Origin: Chitinophaga agri
GTDB taxonomy: Bacteria; Bacteroidota; Bacteroidia; Chitinophagales; Chitinophagaceae
Assembly: GCF_010093065.1 (NCBI RefSeq)
Contig: NZ_CP048113.1
Coordinates: 3,100,001 to 3,164,000, forward strand
Direction: 5' to 3'
Length of the DNA: 64,000 nt
Shown: positions 45,113 through 53,232 of the stretch, in pieces
Position numbering within the stretch: the first letter of the stretch is position 1
Layout: every line of letters starts with the position of its first letter
Position numbers and translations under genes: made by a program
Notes under the pieces: model-generated
Told to the model about the DNA's origin: nothing
The model's input: the letters and a program-made list of their open reading frames with translations, nothing else
Databases searched by the model: none

Positions 45113-45128
45113 TTTAGATTTACCTAAA
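45113..45128 (+). promoter_or_regulatory. Candidate DtxR/MntR operator
   Basis: TTTAGATTTACCTAAA is an imperfect 16-bp palindrome (six of eight positions symmetric). Its TTTAGNT/ANCTAAA arms are like MntR/DtxR-family boxes. It lies 18 nt before the ATG of the DtxR-family gene and so would permit autoregulation. Confidence 0.5.
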
Positions 45129-45145
45129 CTTTATTTTAAGGAATT

Positions 45146-45808
45146 ATGAATTTGTCGATTGCTGAGGAGAATTATATTAAGTCGATCTATAAACTGGAGG
45201 AAGAGGGACAGGAAGCGGTAACCACAAATGCACTGGCCAACGAACTGGAGACAAAACCTGCATCTGTTACCGACATGGCAAAAAAACTGAAGGAAAAAAA
45301 GCTCATTTCATACGAAAAATACCAGGGTATCAATCTGACCGCCGACGGGAAAAAGGCCGCATTAAGCATTATCAGGCGGCACCGTCTCTGGGAATGTTTC
45401 CTGGTAGATAAATTATCATTCAGCTGGGAAGAAGTACATGAGCTGGCAGAAGAGCTGGAGCATGTGCGCAGCGAAAAGCTTATCTCCCGTCTCAGCGCGT
45501 TCCTGGGTAACCCGCAGATTGACCCTCATGGCGACCCTATTCCGGACGCGCAGGGCAAGATGAGCAAACCACGTATACAAACGCCCTTGCATAAAGCAAA
45601 AGCGAAACGACTGGAAGTCGTGTCTGTTTCCGATAAATCAGCCGCACTACTGGAATTTCTGAATGCCAAAGGCATCCGGCTGGGCACGCAACTCGACGTC
45701 ATCGAACGGTATGAATTTGACAATTCAATAGAATTAAAGATCCGTAACCAACCGGCATTTACACTCAGCGAACAGGTTTCAAAAAACATAATGGTCAAAC
45801 CGATATAA
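45146..45808 (+). CDS. DtxR/MntR family metal-dependent repressor
   Basis: This manganese- or iron-sensing regulator has a winged helix at 1-65 (AEENYIKSIYKLEEE, ALANELETKPASVTDMAKKL), a metal-binding and dimerisation domain (RRHRLWECFLVDKLSF, VHELAEELEHVRSEKLISRL, NPQIDPHGDPIP) and a C-terminal SH3-like FeoA domain (about 150-220). The domain set is that of full-length DtxR/MntR (220 aa). The Nramp transporter gene directly downstream makes Mn(II) the likely signal. A candidate operator precedes it, so it likely controls itself and the transporter. Confidence 0.92.
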   Translation: MNLSIAEENYIKSIYKLEEEGQEAVTTNALANELETKPASVTDMAKKLKEKKLISYEKYQGINLTADGKKAALSIIRRHRLWECFLVDKLSFSWEEVHELAEELEHVRSEKLISRLSAFLGNPQIDPHGDPIPDAQGKMSKPRIQTPLHKAKAKRLEVVSVSDKSAALLEFLNAKGIRLGTQLDVIERYEFDNSIELKIRNQPAFTLSEQVSKNIMVKPI

Positions 45809-45810
45809 TA

Positions 45811-45932
45811 CAGTCCGCAGCGGTCATACACATACGCCTGTTACAGGTGGTGAAGGGGACAGACTAAAAAATTCAACCACCTGATCCGGTTATACCGGGT
45901 GGCCGGCCAGCGGACTGCTTAACAGCTAACAT
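45811..45932 (+). ncRNA. Potentially structured leader RNA before the Nramp transporter (candidate metal riboswitch)
   Basis: The gap between the regulator and transporter genes can fold into a closed multi-branch element. P1 joins 45811-45818 to 45910-45917 (8 bp). P2 joins 45844-45851 to 45876-45883, extended by 45852-45854 with 45872-45874. P3 is 45886-45890 with 45894-45898, and 45900-45909 is a self-complementary decamer. CCTG at 45837-45840 can alternatively pair with 45844-45847, competing with P2. The 3' strand of P1 ends 15 nt before the ATG. I could not match it with confidence to the yybP-ykoY manganese riboswitch. Confidence 0.4.
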
Positions 45933-47810
45933 ATGGATCACCAGCACACATCGTTAGGCGAAGTTCATCAAAGCGTAGACACTACCGCGACCAGCACCAG
46001 CCGCTGGCGCAAACTCCTTTCTTTTTTCGGACCGGCATACCTGGTCAGCGTAGGCTATATGGACCCGGGCAACTGGGCCACTGATCTTGCCGGTGGTAGT
46101 CAGTACGGCTATAAACTGCTCTGGGTATTGCTAATGAGTAATCTCATGGCCCTGCTGCTGCAAACACTCAGCGCACGGCTGGGGATCGTAAGAGGCCGCG
46201 ACCTGGCACAGGCTAACCGTGAAACATACCCCCCGGGTGTTAACTTTATTCTTTACATACTGGCTGAAATTGCTATAGCCGCTACCGACCTGGCAGAAGT
46301 ACTGGGGATGGCGATAGGTATACAATTGCTGACAGGACTACCGTTGCAGTGGGGCGTAAGTATTACCGTACTGGACACATTCCTGCTACTGATATTGCAA
46401 CGATACGGCATCCGTAAGATGGAAGCTTTCATCATTGCGCTGGTGGCCATCGTAGGGATCTCTTTCCTGGCAGAACTGTTCATGGCTAAACCCGTATTCA
46501 GTGAAGTGGTGACCGGTTTTAAACCAAGCATTCCTGACAATACCGCATTATATATTGCTATTGGTATTATCGGGGCGACCGTGATGCCACATAACCTCTA
46601 TCTGCACTCAGCCCTTGTTCAGACCCGTAAGATCAAACGGGACGAGCAGGGCATCCGGCAGGCACTGAAACTGAACTTTATAGACAGTGCCGTCGCACTC
46701 AACCTGGCCTTCTTTGTGAATGCGGCGATCCTGATACTGGCAGCCGCTGTGTTCTTTAAGACAGGACGGACAGATATTGCGGAGATACAGGATGCACACC
46801 AGTTACTGGAAGGATTACTGGGTAACAAATGGGCACCCGCATTATTTGCCATAGCACTGATCGCTGCGGGCCAGAGTTCTACCGTAACCGGTACACTGGC
46901 AGGCCAGATCGTGATGGAAGGTTATCTGCGACTGCGTATCAATCCATGGCTGCGCCGCCTGCTCACACGTTTGCTGGCTATCATACCGGCCCTTCTGGTG
47001 ATCATGCTGGCAGGACCAGAGAAGGTTGGTGAACTGCTGGTATTCAGCCAGGTGCTACTGAGTTTGCAGTTAGGCTTTGCGATCATTCCGCTGATCCACT
47101 TTGTAAGTGATAAAAAGACAATGGGAAGCTATGCAGTAGGTCCGGTGGTAAAGGTTATCAGCTGGATTATCACGGCGCTGCTGGTGTACCTGAACTCACG
47201 TATGGTGTTTACAGAAGCAGTGAACTACATTGGCAACAATGGTAATATATTCGTTGATATACTGATCGTAGCTGCAGGTATAGGTTTCCTGGTGCTAATA
47301 GGTATTACGATAGCTTATCCGCTGATCAGCCGTTATCAGCAGAAGGCTTCTGCACGTATTCATACTACTCCGGATATCTTACTGGGAGATATTCAGCCGC
47401 CGGTATACAATCGTATCGCCCTGGCACTGGACTTCAGTAAAGACGATGAGAAGATCATTTCGAATGCACTGGCTCATGGTAATCCGGCGACACAATACCT
47501 GCTGATACATATCGTGGAAAGTGCTTCTGCGCGTTACCTCGGCGGGGAGTCGGACGACTTTGAGACCAGGAAAGACAAAGAGCAGATGGACGCTTATATC
47601 AATCTGCTACGCAACAGGAATATCAATGCAAAGGGCCTGTTAGGCTACCGGCACCGGGCGGAAGAGATTGTGCGTATCGTAAAAGAAGAACAGGCCGATT
47701 TCCTGATACTGGGCGGCCATGGACATACCGGCATCAAAGACTGGATCTATGGAGAGACGACCAATCAGGTGAGGCATAAAGTGCGAATACCGGTATTGGT
47801 AGTGCAGTAA
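45933..47810 (+). CDS. Nramp-type Mn(II)/divalent metal transporter fused to a UspA domain
   Basis: This proton-coupled inner-membrane metal importer of the MntH family has the TM1 metal site DPGN (44-47), the TM6 motif MPHN (218-221) and about eleven membrane helices to roughly residue 475. The last 140 residues form a universal-stress-protein domain starting YNRIALALDFSKDD and ending with an ATP-binding-type GGHGHTGIKDW...TNQVRHK motif. The fusion (625 aa versus about 410-450 for plain MntH) may let nucleotide or stress status modulate uptake. The DtxR-family gene upstream suggests Mn control. Confidence 0.92.
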   Translation: MDHQHTSLGEVHQSVDTTATSTSRWRKLLSFFGPAYLVSVGYMDPGNWATDLAGGSQYGYKLLWVLLMSNLMALLLQTLSARLGIVRGRDLAQANRETYPPGVNFILYILAEIAIAATDLAEVLGMAIGIQLLTGLPLQWGVSITVLDTFLLLILQRYGIRKMEAFIIALVAIVGISFLAELFMAKPVFSEVVTGFKPSIPDNTALYIAIGIIGATVMPHNLYLHSALVQTRKIKRDEQGIRQALKLNFIDSAVALNLAFFVNAAILILAAAVFFKTGRTDIAEIQDAHQLLEGLLGNKWAPALFAIALIAAGQSSTVTGTLAGQIVMEGYLRLRINPWLRRLLTRLLAIIPALLVIMLAGPEKVGELLVFSQVLLSLQLGFAIIPLIHFVSDKKTMGSYAVGPVVKVISWIITALLVYLNSRMVFTEAVNYIGNNGNIFVDILIVAAGIGFLVLIGITIAYPLISRYQQKASARIHTTPDILLGDIQPPVYNRIALALDFSKDDEKIISNALAHGNPATQYLLIHIVESASARYLGGESDDFETRKDKEQMDAYINLLRNRNINAKGLLGYRHRAEEIVRIVKEEQADFLILGGHGHTGIKDWIYGETTNQVRHKVRIPVLVVQ

Positions 47811-47822
47811 ATAATTAAAAAG

Positions 47823-47854
47823 AAAGGGAAAGACCACTTAAAGTCTTTCCCTTT
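47823..47854. terminator. Bidirectional terminator between Nramp and LytTR regulator genes
   Basis: A perfect 12-bp stem (47823-47834 with 47843-47854) with an 8-nt loop is followed by T-rich sequence on each strand. Confidence 0.8.
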
Positions 47855-47877
47855 TCTCTTGAAAAAAGCAATATATC

Positions 47878-48615
47878 TTATAATCCCAATGCGGCTTTCA
47901 GCCTGGGATAACCAGTTTTACTTACAGGCACTTTCGCACCGGTTTTTAATATAGCCAGATGATTTTCCTTTTCATATGGCTCGATGCGGGTCACCTGATT
48001 TACATTCAGCATGTAGGAACGGTGTACACGCGCAAACTGTTGTGGATCGAGCGATTTCTCGAAGAACTGCATTGTCTTGTTCTTCAGGAAAGTACCTTCC
48101 GGTGTAACAATCTTCACATAGTCATCCGCTGCTTCCAGGTAGTGTATTTCCTGTACCGGAATGATCTTGATCTTACCATTGATCTTTACGACAATTCTGT
48201 TGCTCTGGATAGGTGAAGCACCGGCAGTCTCTAGCAGGTTGGCAGTCTGCAATTCATCGGCCGCACGACGATCCAGCCATTTCTGCACAGCTTTATCGAA
48301 ACGTTCCTTTGAAAAAGGCTTCAGCAGATAGTCTATGGCATTCACTTCAAAAGCACGGATCGCATGTTCTTCAAAAGCAGTAGTGAATATCACCGCAGGC
48401 AATGCTTCCACGAGCTCCAGCATTTCAAAGCCATTGATCTTAGGCATCTGTACATCGAGGAAAATGATATCAGGTTGTTGCTGTTGTATGGCTTTCAGTC
48501 CTTCAAAACCATCTCCGCATTCCTGCATTACGGCTATCTGTGAAAAGGATGTGAGATATTCTTTGACAACTTCTCTTGCCAGGGGTTCATCATCAATTAT
48601 TACTGCTTTTATCAT
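47878..48615 (-). CDS. LytTR-type response regulator
   Basis: This 245-aa DNA-binding regulator has a receiver domain (1-125) with the acidic pair Asp8/Asp9, phospho-acceptor Asp54 in FLDVQMP and the LLKPF lysine near 108. The C-terminal LytTR domain spans about 140-245 (IHYLEAADDYVKI, FARVHRSYMLNVNQV). Its start overlaps the 3' end of the sensor kinase gene by 23 bp. It is the last gene of an operon with a LiaF-like protein, so it probably responds to envelope stress. Confidence 0.95.
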   Translation of the reverse strand: MIKAVIIDDEPLAREVVKEYLTSFSQIAVMQECGDGFEGLKAIQQQQPDIIFLDVQMPKINGFEMLELVEALPAVIFTTAFEEHAIRAFEVNAIDYLLKPFSKERFDKAVQKWLDRRAADELQTANLLETAGASPIQSNRIVVKINGKIKIIPVQEIHYLEAADDYVKIVTPEGTFLKNKTMQFFEKSLDPQQFARVHRSYMLNVNQVTRIEPYEKENHLAILKTGAKVPVSKTGYPRLKAALGL

Positions 48616-49651
48616 ATAGTTGCGGCACTTTAATCAAGGTAGTAAATATGTTTTCATTTGCGTTTGTTTCGAGAAGGTCCTGTCTTCCAAAAAGCAGGTA
48701 TAATCTTCTCTGGATAGATGCGAGTCCGAAACCAGTACCTGCAGGAGCCTGTAAGGTAGGATCAAAAGGATTTTGCACCTGTATACAGAGCATCTCATCG
48801 GACTGCCATGCAGAGATGGAGATGGTGATCGCATCTGTTGTATCGTATAAGCCGTATTTGATAGCGTTCTCCACAACGGGCTGTAAGAGCATGGGAGGCA
48901 GCTTCAGCATACTGGCTTTTTCCTCTGCGGCAATATCAGTTGATAACCGGTGACCAAAACGCACTTTTTCAATATCAAGATATAACTGCAGATACTGCAT
49001 TTCTTCCGGTAGCAGTATCCATTGCTGGTCTTCACGTTTCAGGGTGCCCCGCAGGAAATCACTCAGCTTCAGTACCATTTCTCTTGCCTGCTGCGGACGT
49101 AGTGTGATCAGCGCATTGATAGAGTTCAGACTGTTAAAAAGAAAGTGTGGCTGTAACTGCTGTCTGAGTTTAAATAACTCGGCTTCTCTTGCCAGTCTTT
49201 CCGTTGCTTCCTTTCGGGCCAGTTCCTGGCGCTGCTCCTCCATATCGTACCACATAAGGGTTTTGATACCGACAGCGGTTACAACCAGGAATCCTGTGAT
49301 GAATCTAACCGGGAGAGCAAAGAAGCTCCAGTGCTGATAATAAGGTACATCTTTAAAGATCTCGTTCACCAGCCAGTAGCAACAGCCAGCCCACGCAAAA
49401 GTCAGTACGGCTACATATATGAGCAGGAATACGTATCTGCCTTTTGCCGGTCTGTAGTGAGATAAGCTGAAACAGATGGCCACTCCTATCAGCGCCAGTG
49501 AAGTGGTATGTACCACACTGTCTGTCCATGCGATGCTGTCACTGATATTGAACCAGAGGATCAGCAGATAGGCCTGAATGACGGTGAATACGTATGTGGT
49601 ACCTATCATCGCCCATCTGAAAGATCTGTTTGCCAGTATATGATTTGCCAA
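48593..49651 (-). CDS. LytS/YehU-type sensor histidine kinase
   Basis: About four membrane helices (residues 14-36, 48-65, 71-96, 107-130) are followed by a short coiled-coil and the His_kinase domain with His169 in QPHFLFNSLNSINALI. The ATPase end has VVENAIKYGL and GTGFGLASIQRRL. There is no extracellular sensor domain, so it may sense through the membrane or an accessory protein, for which the LiaF-like product of the same operon is a candidate. The start is 25 bp after the DUF4288 gene. Confidence 0.95.
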   Translation of the reverse strand: MANHILANRSFRWAMIGTTYVFTVIQAYLLILWFNISDSIAWTDSVVHTTSLALIGVAICFSLSHYRPAKGRYVFLLIYVAVLTFAWAGCCYWLVNEIFKDVPYYQHWSFFALPVRFITGFLVVTAVGIKTLMWYDMEEQRQELARKEATERLAREAELFKLRQQLQPHFLFNSLNSINALITLRPQQAREMVLKLSDFLRGTLKREDQQWILLPEEMQYLQLYLDIEKVRFGHRLSTDIAAEEKASMLKLPPMLLQPVVENAIKYGLYDTTDAITISISAWQSDEMLCIQVQNPFDPTLQAPAGTGFGLASIQRRLYLLFGRQDLLETNANENIFTTLIKVPQLYDKSSNN

Positions 49652-49676
49652 GGAGTTGGGAATAAAGATGAAATAA

Positions 49677-50030
49677 TCAGGCGCGTTTATCGATCAGGTT
49701 AGGCCCTCTCAGGTGCGAAGCCTTGACCTGCAGCCAGGAGATGTACGCATTGGCATCTTCCGGCTCTTCGATGCGGGAATAGAGTTCCATTCCATCATCC
49801 AGGGAGGTAAGTACATTCACTTCCGGTACGTTAATAAAGCGCCATTCTACCAGTTCCTGTCTTTGATTCCTGAAAGCATATTGTTCCTGTTTTCCCATCT
49901 CACAGGCGCGTTTCCAGGCGTTCTGTTTAGTATCAGCACTGATCAGTTTTAACTGCTCATCGAACTGCGGCGTATGATCACCATTACCACTAATGATCTG
50001 GTAAACGATTTTAGCTACAAACCACTGCAT
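49677..50030 (-). CDS. DUF4288 domain protein
   Basis: This 117-aa cytosolic protein resembles DUF4288 family members: KIVYQIISGNGDHTPQFDEQ at the start, then AWKRACEMGKQEQYAF and VEWRFINVPEV. There is no signal peptide or membrane segment. Its function is unknown. Its place between the LiaF-like gene (33 bp) and the kinase gene (25 bp) makes it a probable part of the envelope-stress unit, although DUF4288 genes also occur elsewhere. Confidence 0.78.
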   Translation of the reverse strand: MQWFVAKIVYQIISGNGDHTPQFDEQLKLISADTKQNAWKRACEMGKQEQYAFRNQRQELVEWRFINVPEVNVLTSLDDGMELYSRIEEPEDANAYISWLQVKASHLRGPNLIDKRA

Positions 50031-50063
50031 AAGATCTATATTGAAAGGATGAAATAAAAGTTA

Positions 50064-50867
50064 TCAGAGATAGTTTCTGATCTCAATGCCACCAAAGATG
50101 CAGGTACCTTTGATCACTAAGATCTTTTCAGAGTTGCCGGCATTAGAGAGCAGCTCTACCGGGCGTTTATCTGTCACACCGCCCATGAGCACAGTATCCA
50201 TTTCCAGGCGTACATCCCAGTTGGTAGGCAGGATGATTTCCACACCGCCAAAAACGCAGGTCACATCAAATACGATCCTGTCCTGAAAGTCGGCCTGGGT
50301 CAGGTTCAGGTCAGTGCCTCCGAAGATAGCCGTGATATCGCCACCTTTGAGGTCCTTAGATACCACTACCCTGTTTTGTCCGCTGAATATTACGGTAGAG
50401 TCTATAAAATCATCAGAAGTGGATCGGGGAGGCATTACATATTTTTGTTTTTCGCTGGATTCCTGTCTTCTGCCAAACATCAGGGCAAGTCCTACGATAA
50501 CGAAAATGGCGGGCCACATGAAGCGGGCCAGGTCATCGCTCAGCATAAAGTAATCCTTGGCAAAGAAGACGGTACCTACCAGCATGACGATCAGGCCGCC
50601 CCAGTTTTTAAACGCGCTGGCTGTCCAGATAATGAGACCGATGCCGATCAGCAGCAGCTGCCAGGAGAACACCCATTCAGGCAGTGCCAGGTCCATGTTC
50701 CTTAAAAAGAGAAACAGACCGATGAGAATAAAGATCAGGCCTTTTCTGATGCCACTGGAACCTTTACGTTCATTTCTTCTTTCGTCCCTGCAACGGCGTC
50801 TTTCTGCCTTGCGTTGGTTACGCTCGTCCTTCCAGCTATTTTCGTTTGTATATTGTTGGTTGTCCAT
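50064..50867 (-). CDS. LiaF-like membrane protein
   Basis: A basic N-terminus (NQRKAERRRCRDERRNERK) is followed by four short membrane segments (about 42-60, 67-83, 85-100 and 115-130) and a C-terminal soluble beta-solenoid-like domain of the LiaF family (TVIFSGQNRVVVS, GGDITAIFGGTDLNL, VTCVFGGVEIILP). In Bacillus, LiaF restrains the LiaS kinase under cell-envelope stress. Here it heads an operon with a LytS kinase and LytTR regulator instead of LiaRS. At 267 aa it is close to LiaF length. Confidence 0.88.
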   Translation of the reverse strand: MDNQQYTNENSWKDERNQRKAERRRCRDERRNERKGSSGIRKGLIFILIGLFLFLRNMDLALPEWVFSWQLLLIGIGLIIWTASAFKNWGGLIVMLVGTVFFAKDYFMLSDDLARFMWPAIFVIVGLALMFGRRQESSEKQKYVMPPRSTSDDFIDSTVIFSGQNRVVVSKDLKGGDITAIFGGTDLNLTQADFQDRIVFDVTCVFGGVEIILPTNWDVRLEMDTVLMGGVTDKRPVELLSNAGNSEKILVIKGTCIFGGIEIRNYL

Positions 50868-50978
50868 ATGATGTTTGACATTTACGATACAAACTTAGGA
50901 AGGCACAACGGGTCCAGGAAGCCTATTTAGGCTAACAGGAGAGAGAGTTCCGGTAAAATGCATGAAAAGACCGGCGAA

Positions 50979-51001
50979 AATTAATTAGGAATCGGGAATT
51001 A
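50979..51001. repeat. Degenerate copy of the AATTAGGAATT repeat
   Basis: TTAATTAGGAATCGGGAATTA lies at the 3' end of the SGNH hydrolase gene. It resembles the reverse complement of the TAATTCC run at 39585-39619, indicating a dispersed short repeat. Confidence 0.4.
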
Positions 51002-51706
51002 CTTCAGCATTCCGCTCATTACAGCAGCCAGCTTCCCTGCCCATACTCCCATACCACGGCCGGAATAGTGCAGACCATCACTGGCTACCAGCCCCGGGTC
51101 CTGGGCTGCCTTCCGGGTATCGGGTGTAATATCGATATAGTGTACTTTAAACTTTTTGGAGACGGTTTTGTTAACTGCGTTAAAGGCATCTATTTCAGCT
51201 GCGATCTGCTCCCGGTCACGGCCTTCCGCAAAAGGTACAGCGCCCCAGTCAGGGATAGATAGTACCACTACCCTGTCGGAATGATCACCGGCAAAATGGA
51301 TAGCCTGTTTCAGCAGACTGGTAAACTGCGTCTTGTATTCCGCGGTGCTACGTCCGCGATACTGGTTATTTACACCAATGAGCAGGGTCACGATACTGAA
51401 AGTGTCAGTAACATTAGCCTCACCAATAGCGGCCTCCAGCTCATCTGTAGTCCAGCCTGTTTTTGCAATGATACGCGGCGGGGCGACGGTAATACCCTCT
51501 TCAGCCAGCAGCCTGACTGCCTGGTTAGGGAAACGGTCCGCTTCGGGTACGCTTTCTCCGATTGTATAACTATCGCCGAGTGCGAGATATGTGAAATGCT
51601 GAATGGTTGTGTCCCGGGAAGTACTATGACCTGGTATCATAGGGATTTGCTCATTTTTTGTTCCCAAAAATAAGAAAAAGAGCATTGAACATAGATAGTA
51701 GCCCAT
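50999..51706 (-). CDS. SGNH/GDSL-type hydrolase
   Basis: This 235-aa exported or membrane-tethered esterase-like enzyme has a hydrophobic N-terminus (CSMLFFLFLG). The catalytic serine is Ser46 in LALGDSYTIGE; Asn114 in GVNNQYRG and the Asp210/His213 pair in SDGLHYSG complete the SGNH set. Such enzymes deacylate sugars, lipids or small esters; the substrate cannot be read here. It is divergent from the first isocitrate dehydrogenase gene. Confidence 0.9.
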   Translation of the reverse strand: MGYYLCSMLFFLFLGTKNEQIPMIPGHSTSRDTTIQHFTYLALGDSYTIGESVPEADRFPNQAVRLLAEEGITVAPPRIIAKTGWTTDELEAAIGEANVTDTFSIVTLLIGVNNQYRGRSTAEYKTQFTSLLKQAIHFAGDHSDRVVVLSIPDWGAVPFAEGRDREQIAAEIDAFNAVNKTVSKKFKVHYIDITPDTRKAAQDPGLVASDGLHYSGRGMGVWAGKLAAVMSGMLK

Positions 51707-51725
51707 AAGAATGTGTGTTATTCCG

Positions 51726-51733
51726 TACCTTTG
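51726..51733 (+). promoter_or_regulatory. -7 box of the first isocitrate dehydrogenase gene
   Basis: TACCTTTG, an exact Bacteroidota -7 consensus, lies 44 nt before the ATG. No TTTG is at the expected -33 distance. Confidence 0.5.
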
Positions 51734-51777
51734 CGCTCGATTATTATAAATTACGAAACACGTAAAGAAACTGTTTT

Positions 51778-53043
51778 ATGCCGGCAGAAAAAATATCAAT
51801 GACCAATGGCCAGTTACAGGTGCCTGATCAACCGATTATCCCTTTTATTGAAGGCGACGGGATTGGACCTGATATCTGGAGAGCCAGTGTGCGCGTGTTT
51901 GACGCAGCTATTGAAAAGGCTTACGGTGGAAAAAGAAAGATAGAATGGACAGAAGTGCTGGCTGGAGAGAAAGCTTTCCAGCAAACAGGCGAATGGCTGC
52001 CGAAAGCGACGCTGGAGGCATTCAAAGAGTACCTGGTATCCATCAAAGGACCATTATCTACTCCGGTAGGTGGCGGTATCCGTTCCCTGAACGTAGCGAT
52101 GCGCCAGGAACTGGACCTGTATGCCTGTGTACGCCCTGTACGTTGGTTTGATAAGGTACCTTCTCCGGTTAAACATCCGGAAAAAGTCGATATGGTGATC
52201 TTCCGTGAGAATACTGAGGATATCTATGCCGGTATTGAATATATGTACGGAACGCCGGAAGCTGAAAAGCTGCTGAACTTCCTGCAGAATGAAATGGGTG
52301 TTAAGAAGATCCGTTTCCCTGAAACTTCTTCCCTGGGTATCAAGCCAGTATCTAAAGAAGGTACTGAAAGGCTGGTTCGCGCAGCGCTGAAATATGCAAT
52401 TGAGCAGAAACTGCCTTCCCTGACCCTGGTACACAAAGGTAATATCATGAAATTCACCGAAGGTGGCTTCAAAAACTGGGGCTATGAACTGGCTGTGCGT
52501 GAGTTCGGTGATAAAGTATATACCTGGGAACAGTGGGAAGCCACTAAAAAAGCAAGTGGTGAAGAAGAAGCCAACAAAGAGCTGAATGTTGCCATTGCGC
52601 ATAAAAGACTGATCGTTAAAGACGTGATCGCTGATAACTTCCTTCAGCAGATCCTGTTAGCGCCTCAGGACTACTCCGTAGTAGCTACCCTGAACCTGAA
52701 CGGTGACTATATCTCTGATGCGCTTGCTGCAGCAGTAGGTGGTATTGGTATCGCTCCGGGCGCAAATATCAACTACCTGACCGGTCACGCTGTATTCGAA
52801 GCAACCCACGGTACGGCGCCACGCTTTGCCAACACTGACACCATGAACCCTAGCTCCGTTATCCTGAGTGGTGTAATGATGCTGGAATACATGGGCTGGA
52901 AAGAAGCAGCTGATATTATCGTAAAAGGCCTCAGCACTGCCATTGCACGTAAACGTGTAACTGTAGACTTCTACAAGCTGATGGACGACGCGACCCTGGT
53001 GAAAACCAGTGAGTTCGCTGATGAAGTGATCAAGCACCTGTAA
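51778..53043 (+). CDS. icd: Isocitrate dehydrogenase, bacterial (E. coli-like) type
   Basis: This TCA-cycle enzyme oxidises isocitrate to 2-oxoglutarate. It matches E. coli Icd over its length: [16 protein letters not shown] (with the regulatory-type Ser), [28 protein letters not shown] and [19 protein letters not shown]. At the coenzyme site the E. coli Lys344-Tyr345 pair is Arg-Phe (GTAPRFA), and the Tyr391/Arg395 positions read Val and Lys (VTVDFYKL). The basic residue favours NADP, but the site is not the E. coli one. At 421 aa it is normal. A second, unrelated-subfamily IDH gene follows. Confidence 0.94.
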   Translation: MPAEKISMTNGQLQVPDQPIIPFIEGDGIGPDIWRASVRVFDAAIEKAYGGKRKIEWTEVLAGEKAFQQTGEWLPKATLEAFKEYLVSIKGPLSTPVGGGIRSLNVAMRQELDLYACVRPVRWFDKVPSPVKHPEKVDMVIFRENTEDIYAGIEYMYGTPEAEKLLNFLQNEMGVKKIRFPETSSLGIKPVSKEGTERLVRAALKYAIEQKLPSLTLVHKGNIMKFTEGGFKNWGYELAVREFGDKVYTWEQWEATKKASGEEEANKELNVAIAHKRLIVKDVIADNFLQQILLAPQDYSVVATLNLNGDYISDALAAAVGGIGIAPGANINYLTGHAVFEATHGTAPRFANTDTMNPSSVILSGVMMLEYMGWKEAADIIVKGLSTAIARKRVTVDFYKLMDDATLVKTSEFADEVIKHL

Positions 53044-53232
53044 CCCTACCGGTTACTTATATATCTGGTTCCGCTTTTTAAAGCATTGGTTAGCAGCCAT
53101 CTTTCATTTTTTTGTAAAAGAAAGGCTGTACTGACACGCTTTGAGAAGCGGAACTTGTAAAATATACCGGGTTATCGTATATTTCACGATTATCACATGA
53201 ACACTCGTATCTAATTAAAAATCAAAGTCGAA
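53044..53232 (+). other. Structured spacer between the two isocitrate dehydrogenase genes
   Basis: The 189-bp gap holds a nested inverted repeat: GTTCCGCTT (53068-53076) with AAGCGGAAC (53146-53154), enclosing CAGC-bulge-CTTTC (53094-53105) with GAAAGGCTG (53120-53128). No T-run follows directly, so it need not terminate transcription; it could stabilise or separate the two messages. Confidence 0.45.

Noticed and set aside
45811..45917. Direct assignment of the mntH leader to the yybP-ykoY riboswitch
   Set aside because: A GGGGACAG stretch loosely recalls the conserved loop, but the second conserved loop could not be identified by eye, so the class is left open.
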